Part shown: positions 1 to 5,344 of the stretch, in pieces
Layout: each line of letters opens with the position of its first letter
Position numbering within the stretch: position 1 is the stretch's first letter
From: Acidimicrobiia bacterium UBA6912
GTDB taxonomy: Bacteria > Actinomycetota > Acidimicrobiia > Spongiisociales > UBA5794
Length of the DNA stretch: 8,114 nt
Direction: 5' to 3'
Assembly: GCA_002450985.1 (NCBI GenBank)
Contig: DKBA01000327.1
Span: 1-8,114, forward strand
Program-made: the position numbers and the translations under genes
Notes under the pieces: generated by a model
What the model was told of the DNA's origin: nothing
Databases searched by the model: none
The model's input: the letters and a program-made list of their open reading frames with translations, nothing else

Positions 1-42
1 TGGATCGTCATCTTCACCGTCGTCTACCTGCTCCAGGTGTGA
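1..42 (+). CDS. ctaE: Cytochrome c oxidase subunit III, C-terminal tail (partial)
   Basis: Only the last 13 codons and the TGA (40-42) lie in the window. They read WIVIFTVVYLLQV, a hydrophobic final helix of the kind that ends subunit III of haem-copper oxidases, where a segment like VWIFLFTVVYL closes the seven-helix protein. The identification rests on this short stretch plus context: the next two genes encode subunit IV and the CtaG assembly factor, the usual ctaE-ctaF-ctaG order. The stop overlaps a possible GTG start of the next gene by 4 bases. Subunit III is a membrane subunit of the terminal oxidase that stabilises the catalytic subunit I. With so little sequence the call depends mainly on synteny. 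Confidence 0.7.
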   Translation, partial: WIVIFTVVYLLQV

Positions 43-44
43 CC

Positions 45-332
45 ATGACCGACGCCGCCGCCGCACATCCCAGCCCGAGGCTGTACTGGATGATCGCGCT
101 CATCCTGGCGGTGGTGACCGCCGTCGAGGTGGCGATCGCCTACATCGATGCGCTCGAGCCGATCCTGATCCCGGCGCTGCTCGTCCTGGGGGCGGTGAAG
201 TTCGGCATCGTCGTTGCCTTCTTCATGCACCTCAAGTTCGACCGGCCGATCTTCCGCAGCCTCTTCCTGGTCGGCGTGTTCGGATCGGTGGTGCTGTTCG
301 TCGTCGTCCTCTTGACCTTCAACTCGCTGTGA
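45..332 (+). CDS. ctaF: Cytochrome c oxidase subunit IV, small three-helix type
   Basis: A 95-residue membrane protein with three hydrophobic segments at about residues 14-34, 42-64 and 74-94. The second runs into KFGIVVAFFMHLKFD, the hallmark of the prokaryotic subunit IV family (COX4_pro, as in Bacillus caa3 and bo-type oxidases), where FFMHL is near-invariant. This small non-catalytic subunit supports assembly and stability of the aa3/caa3-type oxidase in the cytoplasmic membrane. ATG at 45 is chosen; an in-frame GTG at 39 would add two residues (M-T) and overlap the preceding stop as GTGA, so either could be used. No clear Shine-Dalgarno (SD) sequence is visible, which suggests translational coupling to ctaE. 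It differs from the subunit IV of mycobacteria and streptomycetes, a larger unrelated-looking protein. Family assignment is firm. Confidence 0.9.
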   Translation: MTDAAAAHPSPRLYWMIALILAVVTAVEVAIAYIDALEPILIPALLVLGAVKFGIVVAFFMHLKFDRPIFRSLFLVGVFGSVVLFVVVLLTFNSL

Positions 333-1177
333 TGGCAACGCCGTTGCTCGCTGCATCGGCGTCGCTCGGAGAGGTGGCGAGCTTCCACCTGCACCTCGAC
401 GTGCTCGGCATGGTGATCGCCCTCGCTTTCGGCTACGAGTACGCCACCCGCCGGCTCGCCGAGCACTTCGCCCCGCGAGGCGAGGTGCCGGTGACCCGCA
501 AGCAGCGGATCATGTTCTACTCGGGCCTCGGCACCCTGCTCCTCGTGTCGACGTGGCCGCTCCACGACGTCGGGGAGTCCAGCCTGTTCGTGTTCCACAT
601 GGTGGAGCACCTCGGCATCGCGCTCATCGCCCCGCCGCTCCTCCTCTACGGCACGCCGTGGTGGCTGACCCGTATGCTGGTGCGCCCGATCCTTCCGGTG
701 ATGCGCATCCTCACCAGGCCGTTCGTGGCGCTGTTCGTGTTCAACGCCACGCTGGGGATGATCCACGTGCCAGGGGTGGTGGAGCTGATGCTCACGTCGG
801 AGCCGTTCCACTTCGTGATGCACCTGCTGCTGTTCGTCACCGCGATCCTCATGTGGTGGCCGATCGTCGGGCCGATCCCCGATCTGCCCCGCCTCGAGCC
901 TTTCCAACGGATGGGCTACCTCTTCCTCCAGTCCCTGGTTCCCACTGTCCCGGCCTCGTTCCTGACGCTGGGGGACACCCCGCTCTACAAGATCTACGAG
1001 ACGTTCCCGCGGCTCTGGGGCATCTCGGCGCACACCGACCAGGTCATCGCCGGTCTCGTGATGAAGCTGGGCGGTGGATTGCTCCTCTGGGGATTCATCG
1101 CAGGGGTGTTCTTCAGCTGGTGGGCCGAGGAGCAGCGCTACGGCGGCACGCCCATCCGCACCGTCACCAAGGTGTGA
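329..1177 (+). CDS. ctaG: Cytochrome c oxidase assembly protein, CtaG family
   Basis: A 282-residue polytopic membrane protein with about seven hydrophobic segments, matching the caa3-type CtaG family in length and motifs. Visible signatures are HMVEHLGIALIAPPLLLYG (from residue 90), MIHVPGVVE (from 144), FHFVMHLLLF (from 160) and TDQVIAGLVMKLGGG (from 236). The paired histidines H90/H94 and H161/H165, with H79, H146 and H235, are the kind of intramembrane metal-ligand candidates seen in this family, which is needed for assembly of active caa3 oxidase, probably through copper delivery to the CuA/CuB sites. That role is known for Bacillus CtaG and inferred here. It starts at GTG 329, overlapping the ctaF stop as GTGA; ATG 332 is an equally good start, one residue shorter. 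It is the third consecutive oxidase gene. Confidence 0.93.
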   Translation: MMATPLLAASASLGEVASFHLHLDVLGMVIALAFGYEYATRRLAEHFAPRGEVPVTRKQRIMFYSGLGTLLLVSTWPLHDVGESSLFVFHMVEHLGIALIAPPLLLYGTPWWLTRMLVRPILPVMRILTRPFVALFVFNATLGMIHVPGVVELMLTSEPFHFVMHLLLFVTAILMWWPIVGPIPDLPRLEPFQRMGYLFLQSLVPTVPASFLTLGDTPLYKIYETFPRLWGISAHTDQVIAGLVMKLGGGLLLWGFIAGVFFSWWAEEQRYGGTPIRTVTKV

Positions 1178-1503
1178 ACCGGGTTCGGCGTCTGCTCGCC
1201 GCCGGCGTCATCGCAGCGACGCTCGTTGCGGCGTGTGGCGGGAACGGCGGCGGGGGCACGATCGTCGCGGTCGTCGTCGATGTCACCGGCGACCTCACCA
1301 CCGTCGACCAGTTCGTCGTGCGGTTGCCCGACGGCTCCGATCAGGTGATCGAGCCCGCCCCGGGGATTCGCTTCCATGGCGACGCCGCCATCACCCACAT
1401 CCGTGATCACCTGCGCAGTGGTGCACCCGTGCGCATCACGTACGACGTGCTCGACGACGGGACATGGATCGCCCGCGAGGTGGAGGACGCAGGCGGGGAG
1501 TGA
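1174..1503 (+). CDS. Small predicted lipoprotein encoded after CtaG
   Basis: A 109-residue protein starting at GTG 1174, which overlaps the ctaG stop (GTGA). Residues 2-6 carry three arginines, followed by a hydrophobic stretch and the lipobox VAAC, so lipidation is predicted at Cys21 with a Gly/Asn-rich tether after it. The mature part (about 88 residues) alternates hydrophobic and polar residues like a small beta-barrel and reads as one domain: an early TIVAVVVDVTGDLTT strand region, an APGIRFHGDA turn, a THIRDHLRSG helix and closing strands. Three histidines (68, 75, 79) are close together. I do not recognise a named family; an OB-like fold is a guess. Position at the end of the oxidase cluster and export to the outer face of the membrane suggest a link to oxidase maturation or electron transfer, but no known copper motif such as Cys-x3-Cys is present. 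In-frame open sequence upstream back to 553 lies inside ctaG and is not part of this gene. Confidence 0.75.
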   Translation: MNRVRRLLAAGVIAATLVAACGGNGGGGTIVAVVVDVTGDLTTVDQFVVRLPDGSDQVIEPAPGIRFHGDAAITHIRDHLRSGAPVRITYDVLDDGTWIAREVEDAGGE

Positions 1504-1508
1504 AGGCT

Positions 1509-1527
1509 CGGCTCAGGCGCTGGGCTG
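1509..1527 (+). terminator. Possible hairpin at the convergent gene ends
   Basis: Six bases after the stop of the lipoprotein gene, an imperfect inverted repeat can form an 8-bp stem with a 3-base GCG loop in the plus-strand transcript (GCTCAG at 1511-1516 with CTGGGC at 1520-1525, plus two more pairs; two pairs are G-U wobbles). No U-tract follows. It overlaps the end of the minus-strand gene. Its placement between convergent genes suits a terminator, but in DNA this GC-rich such a stem can arise by chance. Confidence 0.25.
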
Positions 1528-2262
1528 CTCGCCGCCGCCGTCGCGGTCCCAGGGCCGGTAGGCGATGAGGGTGATCCCGCCCAGCACGACCGCACCGGCG
1601 ACCGAGAAGAGGATCACGGCGACCTCGGTGTTGTTGGCGCCGAGCAGGAGCTGGGAGAGCGCAATGGCGAATCCGCCGGCGCCCACCACGGCCACGAGGG
1701 GAATGCCGACGGCGCGGGTCATCGACGCGAGCACGGCGCGGTGCGACTCCCATGCGACGCCGCCGAGACCGAGGAGCTCCGGGCGGGCGAGACGGTCCAC
1801 GATGTAGCCGGTCACGGCGCCTGCGATCGCCCCGGCGACGGCGACGATGAGCACCATCCGGAATACCGACACGGTGACGACGCCCATGACGATGTCGCCG
1901 AATCCGCCGATGCCCGCTCGGATGACGGCATAGGTGGCGATCGCCGACACGGTTGCTGCGGTGGGCAACTGGTAGCGCAATGGGAACTTGGGAGCGTCCG
2001 GCTCGCCTTCGCGCGCCGCGGCATACGTGATGCCGGCGACGACGAGGCCGCCGAGCACGGCGGCGACGATCACGATGAGGAACAGCCCGCCGCTCGACGC
2101 CGCGAACTGGATGGCGGCCCGCTGTGAGCCCGTGGCGAGGGGAACCGCCACGGCGGCTCCGAGGGCGAAGCGCCCTCCCAGAATGGCGAAGGCGACGAGG
2201 CCGAGGAACGCGCCCGCCACCGTTCCGTAGAGGAAAGCCCTCACTCGGCTGTTGCTGCTCAC
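1513..2262 (-). CDS. Six-helix membrane protein of unknown function
   Basis: A 249-residue protein with about six predicted membrane segments (residues about 9-29, 57-80, 101-118, 124-155, 184-207, 212-235); the fourth stretch is long and could hide a tight hairpin. It is rich in Ala, Gly and Val, with a polar linker at 83-98 (REGEPDAPKFPLRY) and another around 156-183. The C-terminus after YRPWDRDGGGE is short and polar. There is no signal peptide, Cys pair or catalytic motif that I can see, and I do not recognise a family. Start is GTG at 2260-2262 with GGAG (2268-2271) five bases upstream, a convincing ribosome binding site. A TATGAT hexamer (2293-2298) lies further upstream. It ends 9 bp from the convergent lipoprotein gene. 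It shares its strand with the envelope genes before it, but functional linkage is unproven. Confidence 0.8.
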   Translation of the reverse strand: MSSNSRVRAFLYGTVAGAFLGLVAFAILGGRFALGAAVAVPLATGSQRAAIQFAASSGGLFLIVIVAAVLGGLVVAGITYAAAREGEPDAPKFPLRYQLPTAATVSAIATYAVIRAGIGGFGDIVMGVVTVSVFRMVLIVAVAGAIAGAVTGYIVDRLARPELLGLGGVAWESHRAVLASMTRAVGIPLVAVVGAGGFAIALSQLLLGANNTEVAVILFSVAGAVVLGGITLIAYRPWDRDGGGEQPSA

Positions 2263-2267
2263 CCGGA

Positions 2268-2271
2268 CTCC
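2268..2271 (-). promoter_or_regulatory. Ribosome binding site for the six-helix membrane protein
   Basis: Minus-strand GGAG followed by five bases (TCCGG) and the GTG codon at 2260-2262. This spacing is optimal and supports the chosen GTG start over the later in-frame GTG at codon 7. Confidence 0.6.
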
Positions 2272-2292
2272 GGTCGGTTGCGGTCAGCGGCG

Positions 2293-2298
2293 ATCATA
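2293..2298 (-). promoter_or_regulatory. Possible -10 element upstream of the six-helix protein gene
   Basis: The minus strand reads TATGAT, one mismatch from TATAAT, in the 63-bp gap before the GTG start. No convincing -35 is visible 16-19 bases upstream, where the sequence runs into the end of the preceding gene. A start here would leave a leader of about 25 bases that contains the GGAG site. Confidence 0.35.
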
Positions 2299-2325
2299 GT
2301 GCGGGAAGCAGCTGCGTCCTCACCG

Positions 2326-3210
2326 TCAGAACCGGCCGCAGGCGTCGGGGGCGTAGATGCCCCGCACCGTGTCGTCGGCGGTGAGCGGGCCCCACAGGAG
2401 GAGGTTGCCGGTGTTGGTGCTGTTGAGGAGCCAGACGGGTCCGATCTCCGGGTCGTCGGCGGTCTGTACGTCGAAGTCGGCATAGATCTGCTCGAGCTGG
2501 CGGAGCGAGGCGCCGGCGGCGAGACCACTCAGGGTCTCGAGGTCGGCGGCCTCGGACGAGAACCCGCCGAGGGAGAAGTCGAGGCGGTAGCCGGCGAAGG
2601 TCTCGGTGCCGTCGGGGTCGATCACGACGATGGCGGCGAATGGGCCCCACTGCACGATACGCTCCGTGTCGTTCTCGCAGACACCCCATGCACCCGTCGA
2701 GACCTGCGGCCCGGTGTCGTTGTCTGGTTCGCCGAGGCTGGCGATGAGGCGGCCGATGGCTGCGGCGGCGGGCTCGCCGAACTTGATCGGCCCCACGCCG
2801 TCGACGGCGAGGAGCAGCTCGGCCACCGGCACCGGCTCACCGCTGGCGACGTAGGGCGGGGCGGTCGATGGCGCCACCGTGGTCGCCGACGAATCGTCCG
2901 GAGCGAGGGTCGTGTCGCTGCTGTCGTCGGGGGTCGTGTCCGACGGGGGTGTCGTCTGATCCGTTGGTGTCGGCCCCCCGGCCGTGGTGTCGCCGTCGTC
3001 ACCGCTCAGCAACTGGAACAGGGCGATGCTCACCACGACGAGCAGGAGACCGAGGACGAGTCCGGTGAGCAGCGGCGAGCGCGGCGGCATCGCTGGGGGA
3101 GTGCCGGGGTCCTCGAGGGGAGGAAGGGGCTCGTCGCCGGACAGGCGGGACAGCTCCTCGTACGGCTGGATGCCCGAGAAAGGATCGTTCGTGTCGCTGC
3201 GGTCGGTCAC
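2326..3210 (-). CDS. Single-pass membrane protein with duplicated-type exported domain
   Basis: A 294-residue protein. Residues 1-46 are a Pro/Glu-rich presumed cytoplasmic segment, 47-69 one strong transmembrane helix (LLTGLVLGLLLVVVSIALF), 70-119 an exported linker of Thr, Ser, Asp and Pro, and 121-294 a folded exported domain. That domain is clearly homologous to the C-terminal domain encoded at 5345-7012: both share GEP, FG, GRL-A--G-PD, AWG-C, WGP, GYR, L-TLSG---G, LE--YA-FDV, LLWGP, G-Y-P-AC. Cys178 and Cys291 are the only cysteines and have counterparts in the paralogue, suggesting a disulfide. The domain may consist of two related halves (about 137-210 and 226-292). Function is not recognised; a cell-surface sensor or binding role next to the LCP protein is an inference. 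It starts at GTG 3208-3210 with a strong AGGAG five bases upstream. It is followed after 63 bp by the six-helix protein. Confidence 0.85.
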   Translation of the reverse strand: MTDRSDTNDPFSGIQPYEELSRLSGDEPLPPLEDPGTPPAMPPRSPLLTGLVLGLLLVVVSIALFQLLSGDDGDTTAGGPTPTDQTTPPSDTTPDDSSDTTLAPDDSSATTVAPSTAPPYVASGEPVPVAELLLAVDGVGPIKFGEPAAAAIGRLIASLGEPDNDTGPQVSTGAWGVCENDTERIVQWGPFAAIVVIDPDGTETFAGYRLDFSLGGFSSEAADLETLSGLAAGASLRQLEQIYADFDVQTADDPEIGPVWLLNSTNTGNLLLWGPLTADDTVRGIYAPDACGRF

Positions 3211-3215
3211 TTCGG

Positions 3216-3220
3216 CTCCT
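3216..3220 (-). promoter_or_regulatory. Strong ribosome binding site for the single-pass protein
   Basis: Minus-strand AGGAG, five bases (CCGAA) before the GTG start at 3208-3210. It is the clearest Shine-Dalgarno site in the window and fixes this start. Confidence 0.7.
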
Positions 3221-3264
3221 GGCTGATGCCGGTCGTGCCCACACCGGTCGGATCAGTCGCGCTC

Positions 3265-3270
3265 ATTGTA
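3265..3270 (-). promoter_or_regulatory. Possible -10 element upstream of the single-pass protein gene
   Basis: The minus strand reads TACAAT, a near-consensus -10, in the 89-bp gap after the LCP fusion gene and about 55 bases before the GTG start. It sits in a 15-base segment (3259-3273) that matches the segment at 5277-5291, upstream of the LCP fusion gene, in 12 of 15 positions. No clear TTGACA-like -35 is present at normal spacing. Confidence 0.4.
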
Positions 3271-3299
3271 CGGTCGACGCCGTTGCGTCTCATTGATCG

Positions 3300-5252
3300 T
3301 CACTCTTCGGCCGGGAGTGAGACGGTGGCGTCCTCGGCCACGAGGTCGGGGTAGATCTGCCTGAGCAGCTCGTGGAAGGGCACGGTGGGGAGCAGGATGG
3401 CGGCCCCGTTGGAGGCGGTCTCGGCCTCCACCGGGATCTCGATGGTCTGGATGGTGGCGGGATCGATGTCGCGGAGGCTCCACGCCAGCCGGATCGCGTC
3501 GGTGAGGCTCAGCTCGTCATCGAGGGTGAATGCGTTCGTCAGGCTTCGCACCGTCTGGGTGAAGTCGGCGGGCGAGCTGAAGTCCCGCAGCTTGGTGAAC
3601 ATCTCGACGAGGACGTCCTGCTGGCGCTGGTTGCGGGTGAGGTCGCTCACCCCCGGCATCGTGCGCCATCTTCCGTTGACCAGCTCCTGGGTGTGACGCG
3701 ACCGCACCCACGCCAGGGCTTGCGCACCGTTGGCCCGGGTGCACCCGGCGTCGAGATTCAGGTCCGACTTGCTGTCGCGGACCGGGTAGTCGACGCAGAT
3801 CTCGATGCCGCCGACCTGGTCGATGATCTCTTCGAAGCCTTCGAACGTGAACAGCGCGAAGTGGTCGATGTCGACGCCGGTGAATTCCGTGACGGCGAGG
3901 CCGAGCATCGTCGGCCCGTTGACGTTGTCGCAGCCGGCGAGGTTGGCGTTGATCTTCGTGTAGGTGTGGGTGCATCGATTCTGCAGGTAGAGGTCGCGCG
4001 GGATCGAGACGAGGGTGGGGTCGTCCCCGTTGCCCGGCAGGATCGCGAGCATGATCACATCGGCGAGGCTGCCCGACAGGTCGCTGCCCACGATGAGCAC
4101 CGTGGTGAAATCGCCTCCGGACGGCAACGCGGTGCCGGCATTCTCGGTCTCGGGATCGACGAGGTCGTCGACGATCGGCACCTCCGAGATCGGGAGAAGG
4201 GCGCTCGCCTCACTGACGTCGAAGCCCTGGCGCTCCACGTTCCGCCACGAGCTCCAGACCTGAGCGCCGTTCCACGCGCTGTAGGCCAGCAGCACGAGGA
4301 GCGCCGTGGTGAAGGCGCGTTTCATGCTGCGCAGGACCGGGTGCTGGTCGATGGACGGGGGACTCGGCGCTGCCTCGTTGATCAGGTAGCCCACGGGCGG
4401 AGCGCCGATCCGGTCGGCGCGCGCCTGCGCCTCGTCGACGGTCGCCCGGTATGCGGCGCGCGGCAGCACCAGGAGCGTGCCGTCGGCCACCTGCCCGAGT
4501 GCCTCGGCGACACCCTCGCGCGTGGCCGCCGTGTCGATGAGGACGAGATCGGCCGCCGAGGTGGCGTCCGCCAGGGCGCGCTCGAGGGCGCTCCCGTCGA
4601 GGGGGGTGGCGCCGTTGCCGTTCCCGGCGCCGGCGGGGATGAACGGCAGCCGGCTCTTTGCGTCGATCGCCCACAGCCGCGACGCATCGCGGATCTCGAC
4701 CGATCCGTTCGAGAGTTCGGCGAGACCCGGGCCGGAGCCTGTTCTCCCGAACCGGCTGAGCACGCGCCGGTCGAGATCGCCGTCGACGAGCAGCGCCCGC
4801 CGGCCGGCGCGGGTCGCCGCCACGGCGAGGTTCAGCGCCGCCGTCGTTGCTCCCTGGCCGGGGGTCATGCCCGCCACGAGGAGGACTCGGCCCCGGGTCG
4901 CTGCTTCGAGACGGCTGGCCGCACGCTGGTACGCGGCGGCAGCCGCAGAGTCGGGTGCGGTCAGTGTCGGCGTCGGTGACGTGGTCCCGGCCGGGATCGC
5001 CCCCACGAGCGGCAGGTCGATCAGCTTGCCCACCGGACGGAGACCCGCAAAGCGATTCCACGCAAGCCAGATGACCGCCGACACCGTCCCGCCCACGAGG
5101 GCGGCGATGACGGCGCCTCGATTGGAGTTCCAGATGCGGAGTGTTGCGGCGAAGGCGACGAGGCCGCACGCAACCGCCACCACGTTGCTGAGGGCGAACA
5201 CGCGGCGAAGCAGGCCGGGGTGGTGGTATGAGCCGGGTGGGGAGTCGGTCAT
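3300..5252 (-). CDS. CpsD-like P-loop domain fused to LytR-CpsA-Psr domain
   Basis: A 650-residue fusion. Two close membrane helices (about 20-40 and 47-66) are followed by LIDLPLVGAIPAG (77-89), like the LPVLGVIP linker between Wzz/CpsC and CpsD domains. A P-loop fold follows (122-290): VAGMTPGQGATTAALNLA at the Walker A position, LLVDGDLDRR (154-163, A' motif) and LVLIDTAA (236-243, Walker B). The Walker A lysine is Ala135, so ATP hydrolysis or kinase activity is doubtful. A third helix (about 314-330) leads to an LCP domain (about 380-640): VLIVGSD (385-391), SIPRDLYL (416-423), GVDIDHFALF, IDQVGGIEICVDYP, WVRSRH (515-520), SDLTRNQRQQ (536-545). LCP enzymes transfer lipid-linked glycopolymers such as teichoic acids, capsule or arabinogalactan to peptidoglycan. 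Three helices place the P-loop domain inside and the LCP domain outside, which is coherent. The Arg of the usual R-x-D motif is Leu396. Four cysteines (427, 441, 486, 504) could form disulfides. Starts at ATG 5250-5252 without a clear SD. Confidence 0.93.
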   Translation of the reverse strand: MTDSPPGSYHHPGLLRRVFALSNVVAVACGLVAFAATLRIWNSNRGAVIAALVGGTVSAVIWLAWNRFAGLRPVGKLIDLPLVGAIPAGTTSPTPTLTAPDSAAAAAYQRAASRLEAATRGRVLLVAGMTPGQGATTAALNLAVAATRAGRRALLVDGDLDRRVLSRFGRTGSGPGLAELSNGSVEIRDASRLWAIDAKSRLPFIPAGAGNGNGATPLDGSALERALADATSAADLVLIDTAATREGVAEALGQVADGTLLVLPRAAYRATVDEAQARADRIGAPPVGYLINEAAPSPPSIDQHPVLRSMKRAFTTALLVLLAYSAWNGAQVWSSWRNVERQGFDVSEASALLPISEVPIVDDLVDPETENAGTALPSGGDFTTVLIVGSDLSGSLADVIMLAILPGNGDDPTLVSIPRDLYLQNRCTHTYTKINANLAGCDNVNGPTMLGLAVTEFTGVDIDHFALFTFEGFEEIIDQVGGIEICVDYPVRDSKSDLNLDAGCTRANGAQALAWVRSRHTQELVNGRWRTMPGVSDLTRNQRQQDVLVEMFTKLRDFSSPADFTQTVRSLTNAFTLDDELSLTDAIRLAWSLRDIDPATIQTIEIPVEAETASNGAAILLPTVPFHELLRQIYPDLVAEDATVSLPAEE

Positions 5253-5282
5253 GGGGTCTCGGGGGGTGTTGGGAGTGCTCTC

Positions 5283-5288
5283 ATGTTA
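5283..5288 (-). promoter_or_regulatory. Possible -10 element upstream of the LCP fusion gene
   Basis: The minus strand reads TAACAT, fitting the TAnnnT pattern, about 31 bases before the ATG start. It lies in the 15-base segment 5277-5291 that resembles the segment around the -10 candidate at 3265-3270. The -35 region (GAAACC at 17-base spacing) is not housekeeping-like, so this remains a weak call. Confidence 0.35.
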
Positions 5289-5289
5289 C

Positions 5290-5343
5290 GGCGCTCACGA
5301 GCCACGGTTTCTGCGGCGAACACGTGCGGGCGGGGCGCTCACG
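5290..5343. repeat. Pair of 10-bp direct repeats upstream of the LCP fusion gene
   Basis: GGCGCTCACG occurs at 5290-5299 and again at 5334-5343, 44 bp apart start to start, both within the 92-bp gap between the zinc-ribbon gene and the LCP fusion gene. The inner copy abuts the -10 candidate. The spacing is close to four helical turns, so operator half-sites are conceivable; chance is not excluded at this base composition. Confidence 0.3.
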
Positions 5344-5344
5344 G

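Noticed and set aside
140..1033. Minus-strand open frame opposite ctaF and ctaG
   Set aside because: Composition is Arg/His/Glu-rich with no motif, and both plus-strand genes are firmly identified.
553..1173. N-terminal extension of the lipoprotein frame into ctaG
   Set aside because: The extension is a low-complexity Arg/Pro/His-rich shadow of ctaG. The signal peptide and lipobox right after GTG 1174 fix the real start.
3229..3247. Short inverted repeat CCGGT...ACCGG in the leader of the single-pass protein gene
   Set aside because: Arms of only five bases with a nine-base loop are expected by chance here, and there is no further support for an operator or terminator.
2278..3354. Plus-strand open frame of 358 codons
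   Set aside because: Antisense to the single-pass protein, which has a strong ribosome binding site and a paralogue in the window; the plus-strand translation shows no membrane or domain pattern.
3372..4979. Long plus-strand open frame (535 codons) opposite the LCP fusion gene
   Set aside because: It is antisense to a gene with clear LCP and P-loop motifs; its translation is Arg/Gly/Asp/Val-rich with no recognisable domain. Long antisense frames are expected in DNA this GC-rich.
3300..5252. Naming the fusion a transcriptional regulator (old LytR annotation)
   Set aside because: LCP proteins are extracellular phosphotransferases, and no helix-turn-helix is visible; the domain lies after a membrane helix.
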